Assembly: GCA_023647555.1 (NCBI GenBank)
Contig: JALRLY010000200.1
Location: 1 to 14,233, forward strand
Length of the DNA: 14,233 nt
Direction: 5' to 3'
Source: Pancytospora philotis
Taxonomy: Eukaryota; Microsporidia
Made by a program: the position numbers and the translations under genes. Below are positions 1 through 7,147 of this stretch, one piece after another. Numbering within the stretch: position 1 is the stretch's first letter; each line of letters opens with the position of its first letter. The notes under the pieces are model-generated. The model was not told the DNA's origin, ran no database searches, and saw only the letters and a program-made list of their open reading frames with translations.

Positions 1-480
1 CTTGTAGGGCCGGCGACTATGAGCTGCTGAGGATTGATAAGCAGGACGTTAACGGCACTTGCTATATTCCCACCCTTTTTGGCAGGCTGCATACAATTAT
101 AAAATTCTTCCACGAGTATGGTGGGCCGAGAGCAGAGAGAATTGCGGAGTATAACTTGCAGTACAGCGAAACCCCGATTTTTGTCGTGCAGGCATACATC
201 GCTGAGTTCTTCACCGAGGATGAAAGCGGGCGCGAGATAATAGTGGCCGTGGATGATGTTCTCGCGAAAAGGTACAAAGGCAAGGACCACGACGTAGTGT
301 GGAGCCGCTTTTTCACGAAGAGTGCAAGTGCGTTTGACAGTTACGCCGACGTGCGTGGAGCGTTACAAGCGATAGACAGCATGGCGTCCACGGGAAATCG
401 TGCGCCTAATGAAGGGTCCCTCTTGGAGAGGGCGCCCGCGTGCTTTTTACAGCGTAGTAATTAAATTTACTGAAGGTTAG
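1..480 (+). pseudogene. Truncated, frame-shifted copy of the large secreted family (left edge cut)
   Basis: The frame beginning at base 3 is open to a TAA at 462-464 and gives about 153 residues with no internal start needed, so the gene begins outside the window. It matches the neighbouring 919-3228 gene closely in both protein and DNA: base 1 aligns with about 1463, and similarity runs to about base 380. Shared motifs include FFHEYGGPRA, YSETPIFVVQAYIAEFF (FGLHYSDTPSFLAQAYIAGFF in the paralogue) and RFFTK. After about base 381 the frame loses family similarity and ends in an unrelated 22-residue tail. A second frame, 382-480, appears to resume the family pattern (FYSVVIKF against FYAVMQQSMKSF in the paralogue). 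This implies an internal deletion of roughly 80 bases plus a frameshift, and then loss of the whole 3' half. It could instead be a short functional variant. That it belongs to the family is sure; that it is dead is likely. Confidence 0.65.
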
Positions 481-500
481 TATATTTTTGAGTTTAAACA

Positions 501-590
501 ATGATCTTGTCAGCTAAATGCCTCTTGCTCGCTTCCGCTCTGCTGCCTCCGCCGGTTGTTCTGCGGACTAGTGCCCGCGTCGTCATTTAA
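501..590 (+). CDS. Leader-like 29-codon ORF, possible decayed 5' end of a family member
   Basis: ATG at 501 opens a 29-codon ORF ending in TAA. Its product is almost entirely a signal-peptide-like stretch (MILSAKCLLLASALLPPPVV). It forms a GC-rich island inside AT-rich DNA. An AAATTTACTG element (463-472) lies about 28 bases upstream, and the same 10-mer occurs at 901-910 just before the likely start of the next family gene. I see no mature protein after the leader. The simplest reading is the surviving start of a family copy that lost its body. A tiny functional peptide or chance are alternatives. Confidence 0.25.
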   Translation: MILSAKCLLLASALLPPPVVLRTSARVVI

Positions 591-672
591 TAGACATGCT
601 CTTGAGCGCCTTTTTAAACATGGCCGTCTGGGTATCTGTTTTGATAAATTCGCGTATTTCCACTTCGCGCAT
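583..672 (-). CDS. Possible 29-residue basic ORF on the minus strand
   Basis: Reading leftwards from ATG at 672-670, this ORF encodes a charged, helix-like peptide starting MREVEIREFIKTDTQT and ending in TGA at 585-583. The same frame stays open upstream to base 774 without another ATG and reads like protein there too (for example RRIVEQAVTQYHKYN). It could therefore be the last exon or a 5'-broken remnant of a longer gene. I do not recognise it. It overlaps plus-strand ORFs of no clear quality, so at most one of them is real. Low confidence. Confidence 0.2.
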   Translation of the reverse strand: MREVEIREFIKTDTQTAMFKKALKSMSIK

Positions 673-898
673 GTTGTATTTGTGGTATTGCGTAACTGCT
701 TGTTCTACGATACGTCTTACGCAATGGTGCTCACTCTTGCAACAAAATCCTGGCTTCGCATATTGACGTGAACATCAAAATAGCGAACAACACAGCGACT
801 TATCGATTTAACAAAGCCAGCGACAATGTCGCAGCGCGGTGCTATTCCCATGAATGTGCTTTACAGTACTAATACCAAACCACCATCGATGATTTGCG

Positions 899-918
899 AA
901 AAATTTACTGTAAACCCC
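899..918 (+). promoter_or_regulatory. AAAATTTAC element and CCCC run at the start of the 769-residue protein
   Basis: AAAATTTAC lies at 900-908 and CCCC at 915-918, directly before ATG at 919. The minus-strand paralogue has AAAATTTA (6550-6543) and CCCC immediately before its ATG at 6521. Both read CCCCATGCG across the start. C-rich or G-rich motifs just upstream of the ATG are known start signatures in microsporidia. The agreement between paralogues is what decides the start here. Confidence 0.55.
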
Positions 919-3228
919 ATGCGGTGTGCTCTAGCAGCGGTCTTGGTCCAGGGACTACTTGCCTATCGCAATCGTGGCTTTGGCATCATGGTGAATGCCA
1001 TCACAGCCCCGTTTCGATCCGTGCGCAACGGCAAGGCGTATGTGAACCCCGATGGCCCGCTGAACATCCTCCGCGGGCATCGGCTCGTCAGTGACAATAT
1101 AATCGCGAAGAAGCGTCTGTTTTCGCCCCCGTTCCGCGCAGAATACACATGCGAGTACAACCCTGCTTCATCCGACTGCACATGGAGTTGGACGGGGCAG
1201 GAGCTCCTCCTGCCTGCAGACGATAGCCCAACAGCGCTTTACCTGAGCAAGTACTATGCAGCAATGGAGGTGCTGTTTGACATCGTCCGCGAAGATGATA
1301 ATTTTACTTTCGAAAAATCACACATATTGGATACATATTTTAACGAACACGAAAATCTGAAGACACGCTTGAATCTGTTCGCTGTAATGCTCGTGCTCGC
1401 CGGTGGTGGCGATATTCAAGTTGCATACGACGAGGATGTGTATGGCGATGACGCAGTGGTTACTTGTAGGGTGGGCGCTTATGAGCTGTTAAAGATCGAT
1501 AAGTATGCCCTTGAGGATGCAGAATATCCACCGGACCTTTTTAGCAGCTTGTGTACAATCATAGAGTTCTTCCACGAGTACGGTGGGCCAAGAGCAGCGG
1601 ACGTCGCGGGCTTTGGCCTGCACTACAGCGACACCCCGAGTTTTCTCGCACAGGCTTACATCGCTGGGTTCTTCAGCGAGCCTAAGCTCGGGCGCGAGTT
1701 ACTTGTAGCGGTAGATAGAATACTCGCGAGAAGATATAAAGACAGTGACTTCGAAGCAGTGTGGAAGCGCTTTTTCACAAAGGGCCCAAACCCTTTCGAC
1801 ATTTACATTAATGTGTTCGAAGCGCTCGATGCGATGGGCTGTTTAACCCTCCGGAGATATCTTTTCCCCGATGATGAGGTCACACTAGACGAGGGCGACC
1901 GCGCATTCTTCACTGCGTTGATAAGGCACTCCCCCGCCACGGGAGGCTCATTTTACGCCGTGATGCAGCAGTCTATGAAGAGTTTCTTGGTTCTCTTTAC
2001 TGGCCTAGCTTCGTCTGATACCCTCGTCGCAGATGTAGAAATAGCGGACAGTCCAATGGCATATTATATTGCACTCACACGCTGGTTGGCCTGCAGGCCC
2101 ATGGGCTCGCTCGGCGACAAGCTGGCGGCGATTGACCAGCTCATGCCTGCGTTCATAAAGCTGCTTGAGGACAAGCGAAACGGACCCGAGCGGAGCGCCA
2201 AGCTGGCCCACCATCCGCTGGTGCTCTTTATCGCCAACGTGCTCGGGACTGTGAGTGATACCGAGTGGCACATCAGAGAGCTGTTCTTCGAGATCATGCG
2301 CTACTGCCCCGCCGAGCGCGATGAGCTCTTCCCCTGCATCAAAATTCCCGCCGACCAGTTCGCACAGCTGCAGGAACTGGTGGATGAGTGCCCCGACAGC
2401 GATCATCCGCTGTATTGCGTAATGTACTCGAATGTGTCCTTGCCCAACACAATTTGTGGCTACTTGAAGCTGGGCTCTCCAGCTGTCTATGGCTCCCGCG
2501 GGGAGAATGAGTTAGCTGATGGGGTTTCCAACTTTCTGAACAATCTCGGCTGCGTAGACGGTGGTCGCTTGGTTGACTACGTAGTCTCTAGTCTCGTCGA
2601 GACGAACCACAGGGAGGGCATGAAGCTGCTGAGCAACTACTACTGCCGGACGGTCGGCGCCAAGGATTACGCCCTGCTGCTATCGTGGTTCCGCGTATGC
2701 GATTCGTACGGTCGCCATAAAGAGCTGCGCACAATCTGCAGAGCCTGGCAAGACCCGTTTTGCATGTTGAGCCTGTATCAGACGGAACAGCGCTATTTGC
2801 GAACGGATAGGAAGTTTACGCCGCTTTCAAAAAGCTTAGTCAGGAAAATCCTCTCTGAATACTTTGATGAGGAGCGCCTAAAGTCGCTTCTGTGGATATA
2901 CACTTTGTTTGCTGAAAGAGACGCCGATTACGATGCTTTACTGACCATTTTTAAATCCTACCCGCAGCTTCTTGATGCGAATTATGCAGTTTCGTACGCA
3001 AAGGCCACTGCTAGCGCCTACTGCAGAATCATCAGGGATTGGAACACCAGCGGTAGGCTAGAAGAAGCCCTATATCTTTTGCCCACCGCGCCGATCAAGC
3101 GTTTCATAGGCAGGCTGAAAGATCTTTACAGTGAACAGCAGTATTGTGGCGATCAGAACTGTTGCGAAGCCTTCGATATGATCATGGCTTGGATGGATAA
3201 TCGCATTGCCGCTCCGCTATCTGAATAA
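919..3228 (+). CDS. Large secreted family protein, about 769 residues, unknown function
   Basis: The frame is open from an ATG at 826, but I prefer ATG 919. It follows a CCCC run, is immediately followed by a hydrophobic leader (MRCALAAVLVQGLLAY) and matches the paralogue's start. The protein then has a conserved block YVNPDGPLNILRGH (residues about 41-54), a Cys-containing stretch (YTCEY), LVLAGGGDI (about 158-166) and FGLHYSDTPSFLAQAYI (about 232-248). The C-terminal half is helical and solenoid-like, with ELRTICRAWQDPFC and a repeat-like acidic segment near its end. It aligns collinearly with the convergent 1019-residue protein (NILRGH, RPM, AADQL/AIDQL, RYC, WxDPFC, LLDA), apart from a central gap of roughly 260 residues. 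I see no enzyme motif and no membrane segment after the leader. AATAAA overlaps the stop. Secretion is inferred and the function is unknown. Confidence 0.85.
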   Translation: MRCALAAVLVQGLLAYRNRGFGIMVNAITAPFRSVRNGKAYVNPDGPLNILRGHRLVSDNIIAKKRLFSPPFRAEYTCEYNPASSDCTWSWTGQELLLPADDSPTALYLSKYYAAMEVLFDIVREDDNFTFEKSHILDTYFNEHENLKTRLNLFAVMLVLAGGGDIQVAYDEDVYGDDAVVTCRVGAYELLKIDKYALEDAEYPPDLFSSLCTIIEFFHEYGGPRAADVAGFGLHYSDTPSFLAQAYIAGFFSEPKLGRELLVAVDRILARRYKDSDFEAVWKRFFTKGPNPFDIYINVFEALDAMGCLTLRRYLFPDDEVTLDEGDRAFFTALIRHSPATGGSFYAVMQQSMKSFLVLFTGLASSDTLVADVEIADSPMAYYIALTRWLACRPMGSLGDKLAAIDQLMPAFIKLLEDKRNGPERSAKLAHHPLVLFIANVLGTVSDTEWHIRELFFEIMRYCPAERDELFPCIKIPADQFAQLQELVDECPDSDHPLYCVMYSNVSLPNTICGYLKLGSPAVYGSRGENELADGVSNFLNNLGCVDGGRLVDYVVSSLVETNHREGMKLLSNYYCRTVGAKDYALLLSWFRVCDSYGRHKELRTICRAWQDPFCMLSLYQTEQRYLRTDRKFTPLSKSLVRKILSEYFDEERLKSLLWIYTLFAERDADYDALLTIFKSYPQLLDANYAVSYAKATASAYCRIIRDWNTSGRLEEALYLLPTAPIKRFIGRLKDLYSEQQYCGDQNCCEAFDMIMAWMDNRIAAPLSE

Positions 3229-3229
3229 A
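3224..3229 (+). terminator. AATAAA overlapping the stop codon
   Basis: The hexamer AATAAA includes the TAA stop (3226-3228) of the upstream family gene. Poly(A) signals at or inside stop codons are usual in very compact microsporidian genomes. It also sits right before the ATG at 3230. Confidence 0.5.
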
Positions 3230-3487
3230 ATGGGTTATCTCTTTGTGTTTATTTTTTTTGCCTTTCTTACGGTGTGTCACCATAGATTTGCAATAGCTTT
3301 TTACTGCTGGGAAGCTGCGCTGCAGCACCAACTTCTGAATCAGCCTGCTTACCAATGCTGCTGCTCACTCGACGCACAGTTTCATTGTCTTAGAAGACGA
3401 ACGCTAGCAAAGCTTGATAATACCCTTATGCTAATGAAAGAAAATGAATTTACTACTCATTTCAGAGAATACTGCATCCGGCGGTAG
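3230..3487 (+). CDS. Possible small secreted Cys-rich protein, 85 residues
   Basis: ATG at 3230 lies one base after the stop of the family gene. The ORF starts with a strong hydrophobic leader (MGYLFVFIFFAFLTVC) followed by a mature part with several cysteines, including a CCC triplet and CxW/CLRRR contexts, and ends FTTHFREYCIRR before TAG. Its last 26 bases overlap, antisense, the 3' end of the 1019-residue gene. Codon use is more T-rich than the flanking genes, and there is no C-run or G-run before the ATG, both of which count against it. Its C terminus resembles that of the ORF at 12537-12716 (TTHFREY against TTYFKNY). No known family is recognised. It may be chance. Confidence 0.35.
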   Translation: MGYLFVFIFFAFLTVCHHRFAIAFYCWEAALQHQLLNQPAYQCCCSLDAQFHCLRRRTLAKLDNTLMLMKENEFTTHFREYCIRR

Positions 3488-6400
3488 CGAGCTCTCGACT
3501 GTGCGCAGCCACAACATCCTCATAAACGATATTATCTAAATTCTTTTTCCCAACAAGCTCAGACCAGAAGTTCAAAATGGGTGTGGAGTCGCCAGGTAGA
3601 TTTTCAAGTGAATGGCCTCGCCATAGCGCAGTGACGAAATCCTTCAACATGCCCACAGGCATTAATTTCAACTGCTCTCGAGTGGATCTGTCCTTCGACA
3701 AGCTTAAGCAATGGGCATCGCAGCACTTGACTAGTACTTTGATGTACTCCCGCTTGTAGTCGGCATCGAGCAACTCGCTGTACTCCTCAAATACTTCAAG
3801 CATCCCCTGGTAGTCAGCATCCGCGGTTGCGAAGAGCGCAAAGATCCGCACGAGCGCCCTTATCTGATTTGCTGGAGGCCTCTTGGAGAATATCTTATCG
3901 ACCATTCCGATGGAGAGCAGCCCGGGCTTGCGGATGTCGCGGAGAGCCGAACAGGCCTGGACGCAGTCGGTAAGATCACAGAACGGGTCCTTCCAAAGGT
4001 CGCAAACGGTGCGAATCTCATTGTAGTGCGCATCGGAAGCCCCACGGGACGACAGAGCAACCCAGCACGCCATTTTGCAGTAATCGTTCGCCGATCTATC
4101 ACGGGGACCAGGCAGGTACTTATTACGCAAGAACTCTAGTCCCTCTCTATCCCCGAGCCTGAAAATCGCCGCGAGCGCGGGATAGACGCGCTTATCCCAG
4201 GGGTCCCTAGCATACTTAGCAAATGGCACTGCGTTAGACTCGGCTATTGCCCACAACTCCTTCAGCTTACCGAGCAACACATTTGGAACATTGTAATCAG
4301 CTAACCAGTCGAAGGAGAGTATTGGCAGGTGCCCCGCGCTCACACTTATGCTCGTGATACCCAAAGCTTGTTCACCTACACAATAGCGCAGTAGACTGAA
4401 GATTAGATTTCGCTCCGTCTCATTTTCAAACCTGGCGTTTCCCAGAATATTGTCGAGCACAGCCACAAGCGAGCTTTCCGCGAGTACCGCTCCTCGTACT
4501 AATCTGCTTGGTCCGGCGCGCACCTCAATCTTCTCCAGCTGCTTCATGAGCGGCGAACAGAGCTGATCGGCCGCGTTCAGCACTTCAGTGTAGGAATCCA
4601 TGGGCCGATGCGCCATCCAGTTGTTCAGCGCGATGTAGCCCTTCAAGGAATTGCTAGGCGTTAGTACGTCGGCACCGTACTCAGCAAGCGAAGACGTGTG
4701 CTTGCTGGTACCCAAGAAACGCTCGATGCATTCTCGGATCAATGTGCTGAGCAGAGAGCCCTCCCCGTCGGCCGGCATTTCCGCCAACGCAGCAAAGGAC
4801 CTGCGCTTTTCCTCGCTGAATTCAACCAGCCGGGGTCCGGGGTAATGGCACGAAGGACGGCCAAAAGGTGGCATAAGCTCGAGCTCAACCGGATGCGAGG
4901 TTGAAGTACCAGCGCTAGAGCGTGAACTAAAAATGATTCTCAGCACGCCGAACAGTTTTTCCCTACTGACCTCGAGCTCGGTACACTCGATAGCACTGAT
5001 GCGCATGATGGATGCCGGGTCAAGCAACTCACGAATGCACTCGCCCAAACGCTCGCAGGAAGAAACGTTGCTCGGATCAGCCAACACCATTTTTATCTGC
5101 TCGCGCAACTCCCTCACTGCAGCGACTGGAAGACGAAGCAGCTTTGCCAGGGCCATCAGAAAACTGCCGAGATCCGCTTCAAGCCATTCATCGTACCCTA
5201 CACTATTGTGCATCGCAAAAATTCGCACTAGCCGCCCATCGTAATCGTAATTCCCATCGGAAGCCATACCCAGACCCATAATTACGTGCTCCCAGTCATC
5301 GCGATATTTGTGCTCGCCGATACGCTCGGGGCGTGGGCAGATAGTCCCAAAGAACTTGCACAGCCTCTCTGACGCGACAGCGCCTTTTCTGCGTAAGTGT
5401 TCGGCGCTGAAACCACCGGTAGTGGGATCAAAGCACAGGCAGCAGCATATATTGAGCAGCGCGGTTTCTGTGGAATCTGAACGCTCAATGGCAAAGATCC
5501 CATCATCATCTTTTTCAGTCGCTCGCATACAGGCTTCACGAATGTGCATACGCGCTTCACGATGAGAAGGCAGAGGCGCGGCACAGGAATTGAAGACGAA
5601 ACGCGCACTGGTGACTGCCTCATCAATTTCCGAAAGAGCAGCGTACCTCGCTGAATAGCTCAGGGCAGACGCTTCGTCGGTCGTAAAGAAGCGCTCCCAC
5701 AACGGCCTGTTGCTCTCAGCTACGCGCATGTTCTCGAGAAGGGCGCTAGCAGCTGCAAATACGCCCGCTGCATCTTCTTCACTGTCAATGATCTCACTGA
5801 CATACGCCTGAATCAGGAAGCCCGGACTGTCTGTGTAGTGGAGACCGAAAGCCTCCACCTGGCTCAAGTTCTTGCCGCCGTAGCTATCCAAGAAACGAAA
5901 GACCGCCAATGCGCCATGTTCAGCCGGTTCTAGAGCGAGTTCGAGCAGAGGCTCAGAATCGCTCGCAGCAAAGGAAACGATCTTGCGGCAAGACGCACCA
6001 TTTTCAGGCGTGTGGCGTTCGCGCTCAATATAAATCCGAATATCTCCGCCGCCAGCTAGCACTAAGAGCAACGCACAGAGCTGGTGACGCACTTCAGGCG
6101 TGGAGCAACGTGTAGAGAGCCTCTGAAAGGCCCCATCCATGACAACCGCCCCATCTGCAACCGTAAACATGGCTTCGAGCGCTGCGTAGTACTCATTCAA
6201 AAACTGCACCTGGTCAGGATCGCCGCGCAGCTTACGGATGCCGTCTTTACGCGCATCCCTCGTGTGCGTGCACCTACCCCACGCACTGCCATCGTACACA
6301 CAGCTGTATTCTGTACGCACGAACGCTGCATACTTGCGCTTTTTCGCAACCATGCCGTTGTTAAGCAAGGGATGTCCGCGCAGGATGTTCAACGGCCCCT

Positions 6401-6521
6401 CGGGGTTCACGTACACATCACCCGGATACCGCTTAACCAGGGCACGCCCAACGCCGCCCAAGTCCAACCGCGCGCCTACAAGAAGCGCAAAGAAAAAGGC
6501 CTTCTCCGACAGTAGTCGCAT
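3462..6521 (-). CDS. Large secreted family protein with extra central module, about 1019 residues
   Basis: The frame opens at ATG 6563, but ATG 6521 is the better start: it follows CCCC, reads CCCCATGCG as in the paralogue, and places a hydrophobic leader (MRLLSEKAFFFALLVGA) at the N terminus. Conserved blocks follow: YVNPEGPLNILRGH (about 37-50), YSCVYD, LVLAGGGDI (about 153-161), FGLHYTDSPGFLIQAYV (about 225-241), RFFT (about 277). After a central region of about 260 residues (300-560) that the 769-residue protein lacks, similarity resumes with WMAHRPMDS, AADQL, LLRYC, EIRTVCDLWKDPFC and LLDADY. The protein is mainly helical and ends near AGCSIL. No catalytic motif or membrane anchor is visible after the leader. 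It converges on the plus-strand paralogue, so the pair probably arose by duplication with inversion. Function unknown; export into the host or parasite surface is inference from the leader. Confidence 0.85.
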   Translation of the reverse strand: MRLLSEKAFFFALLVGARLDLGGVGRALVKRYPGDVYVNPEGPLNILRGHPLLNNGMVAKKRKYAAFVRTEYSCVYDGSAWGRCTHTRDARKDGIRKLRGDPDQVQFLNEYYAALEAMFTVADGAVVMDGAFQRLSTRCSTPEVRHQLCALLLVLAGGGDIRIYIERERHTPENGASCRKIVSFAASDSEPLLELALEPAEHGALAVFRFLDSYGGKNLSQVEAFGLHYTDSPGFLIQAYVSEIIDSEEDAAGVFAAASALLENMRVAESNRPLWERFFTTDEASALSYSARYAALSEIDEAVTSARFVFNSCAAPLPSHREARMHIREACMRATEKDDDGIFAIERSDSTETALLNICCCLCFDPTTGGFSAEHLRRKGAVASERLCKFFGTICPRPERIGEHKYRDDWEHVIMGLGMASDGNYDYDGRLVRIFAMHNSVGYDEWLEADLGSFLMALAKLLRLPVAAVRELREQIKMVLADPSNVSSCERLGECIRELLDPASIMRISAIECTELEVSREKLFGVLRIIFSSRSSAGTSTSHPVELELMPPFGRPSCHYPGPRLVEFSEEKRRSFAALAEMPADGEGSLLSTLIRECIERFLGTSKHTSSLAEYGADVLTPSNSLKGYIALNNWMAHRPMDSYTEVLNAADQLCSPLMKQLEKIEVRAGPSRLVRGAVLAESSLVAVLDNILGNARFENETERNLIFSLLRYCVGEQALGITSISVSAGHLPILSFDWLADYNVPNVLLGKLKELWAIAESNAVPFAKYARDPWDKRVYPALAAIFRLGDREGLEFLRNKYLPGPRDRSANDYCKMACWVALSSRGASDAHYNEIRTVCDLWKDPFCDLTDCVQACSALRDIRKPGLLSIGMVDKIFSKRPPANQIRALVRIFALFATADADYQGMLEVFEEYSELLDADYKREYIKVLVKCCDAHCLSLSKDRSTREQLKLMPVGMLKDFVTALWRGHSLENLPGDSTPILNFWSELVGKKNLDNIVYEDVVAAHSRELATAGCSIL

Positions 6522-6552
6522 GGGGTGCGTCGGCAATCTCTTTAAATTTTTC
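6522..6552 (-). promoter_or_regulatory. AAAATTTA element and CCCC run before ATG 6521
   Basis: On the minus strand AAAATTTA (6550-6543) is followed after about 17 bases by CCCC (6525-6522), directly adjoining ATG at 6521-6519. The same pair precedes the plus-strand paralogue. The spacing differs (about 6 bases there), but order and sequence are shared. Confidence 0.5.
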
Positions 6553-7085
6553 GATGATGTCATCAGATCACAGCAAAATGATGGGCCAAGCGCCGGGCCC
6601 CGTGGCGTATGCGCGTCTGCGATCGCCTAACAAGCGCTAAAAGTAATAGTAGGAAGTAAACTAGCTAGGGGTTACACGTTTTTATTTCTATTCAACCAGT
6701 GTGGGCGTGTTCTATACCTGCCGGCGCGCCTTCGCCATTGGAGTGATTCTGCTTGCAGAGCGCTCCCGAACGAGCTCCGCAGCGAGAGCCGAGAGACGCC
6801 CTATTCCGCCGTTTTAAGCGCCGGAATGCCATGATCCTGTACTTCATGCGTATCGAGATGGTGCTTGCGAACTGCTTTGCTGTGATCCTGTATAGTGTTA
6901 CTGCGATTTCTGCTCTGCCAGCGGGCGGCTGCTTTAGCAATGCATAGTCCCGTTTAAAGCCGAACATGTCGCGGCCTTTCTGATGGCTAACAGCGCTTTG
7001 CCTTTAGCGGACACCACCATGGACACCACAATACCTTTTCAAAAGGGGAGATTTAGCATTGCTACGCCAAAACCAAGAGAAGATC
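6553..7085. other. Intergenic stretch upstream of the 1019-residue gene
   Basis: More than 500 bases without a convincing gene. It begins with a GC-rich segment (about 6576-6635) next to the family gene's start and holds the leader-like ORF 6831-6947 and the weak ORF 6983-7147. The opposite strand has a 91-codon ORF (6967-6692) rich in Arg and Lys and without family resemblance, which I take as non-coding. I see no tRNA-like fold. Confidence 0.45.
6831..6947 (+). CDS. Possible 38-residue secreted peptide or leader remnant
   Basis: ATG at 6831 (or in-frame ATG 6846) opens an ORF whose product is mostly a signal-peptide-like sequence, RIEMVLANCFAVILYSVTA, followed by a short tail ISALPAGGCFSNA before TAG. 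The frame is open upstream to about 6753 without ATG. The codons are moderately GC-rich compared with the surroundings. No CCCC or AAATTT element adjoins the start. It may be a genuine small secreted peptide, the remaining 5' end of a deleted secreted-family gene, or chance. I recognise no homologue. Confidence 0.25.
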   Translation: MILYFMRIEMVLANCFAVILYSVTAISALPAGGCFSNA

Positions 7086-7147
7086 CTATTGGTGCTTTCT
7101 TTTGCTACAGATATTCTTCGCTTGGTAAGCTATTGCATTTACTATAA
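6983..7147 (+). CDS. Weak 54-residue ORF overlapping the 3' end of the next gene
   Basis: ATG at 6983 begins a 54-codon ORF (MANSALPLADTTMDTTIPF...) ending TAA at 7147. It contains a 12-base tandem duplication (GGACACCACCAT then GGACACCACAAT, from 7009), which makes the DTTMDTT repeat. It overlaps, antisense, the end of the 478-residue gene by about 60 bases. No hydrophobic leader or known motif is visible. Listed only because the 6522-7085 gap holds nothing better in this part. Confidence 0.12.
   Translation: MANSALPLADTTMDTTIPFQKGRFSIATPKPREDPIGAFFCYRYSSLGKLLHLL

Larger units (their letters stand above)
465..918. other. Intergenic stretch between two family copies
   Basis: This interval of about 450 bases has no long ORF starting with ATG. 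It contains the AAATTTACTG element at 463-472, the leader-like ORF at 501-590, a weak 56-codon plus-strand ORF (596-766) and the minus-strand ORF at 583-672. The frame of the next gene is open back to an ATG at 826, but the residues 826-918 would encode are not conserved in the paralogue, so I treat this part as upstream sequence. Confidence 0.5.

Noticed and set aside
556..771. Plus-strand 71-codon ORF after the pseudogene
   Set aside because: Needs a TTG start, which is not expected in a eukaryote. No protein-like pattern.
826..918. N-terminal extension of the 769-residue protein from ATG 826
   Set aside because: The 31 extra residues have no match in the paralogue and put the leader internally. 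ATG 919 has the CCCC start signature.
6692..6967. Minus-strand 91-codon basic ORF
   Set aside because: Arg/Ala-rich, no leader or domain, and opposite the leader-like ORF. Looks non-coding.
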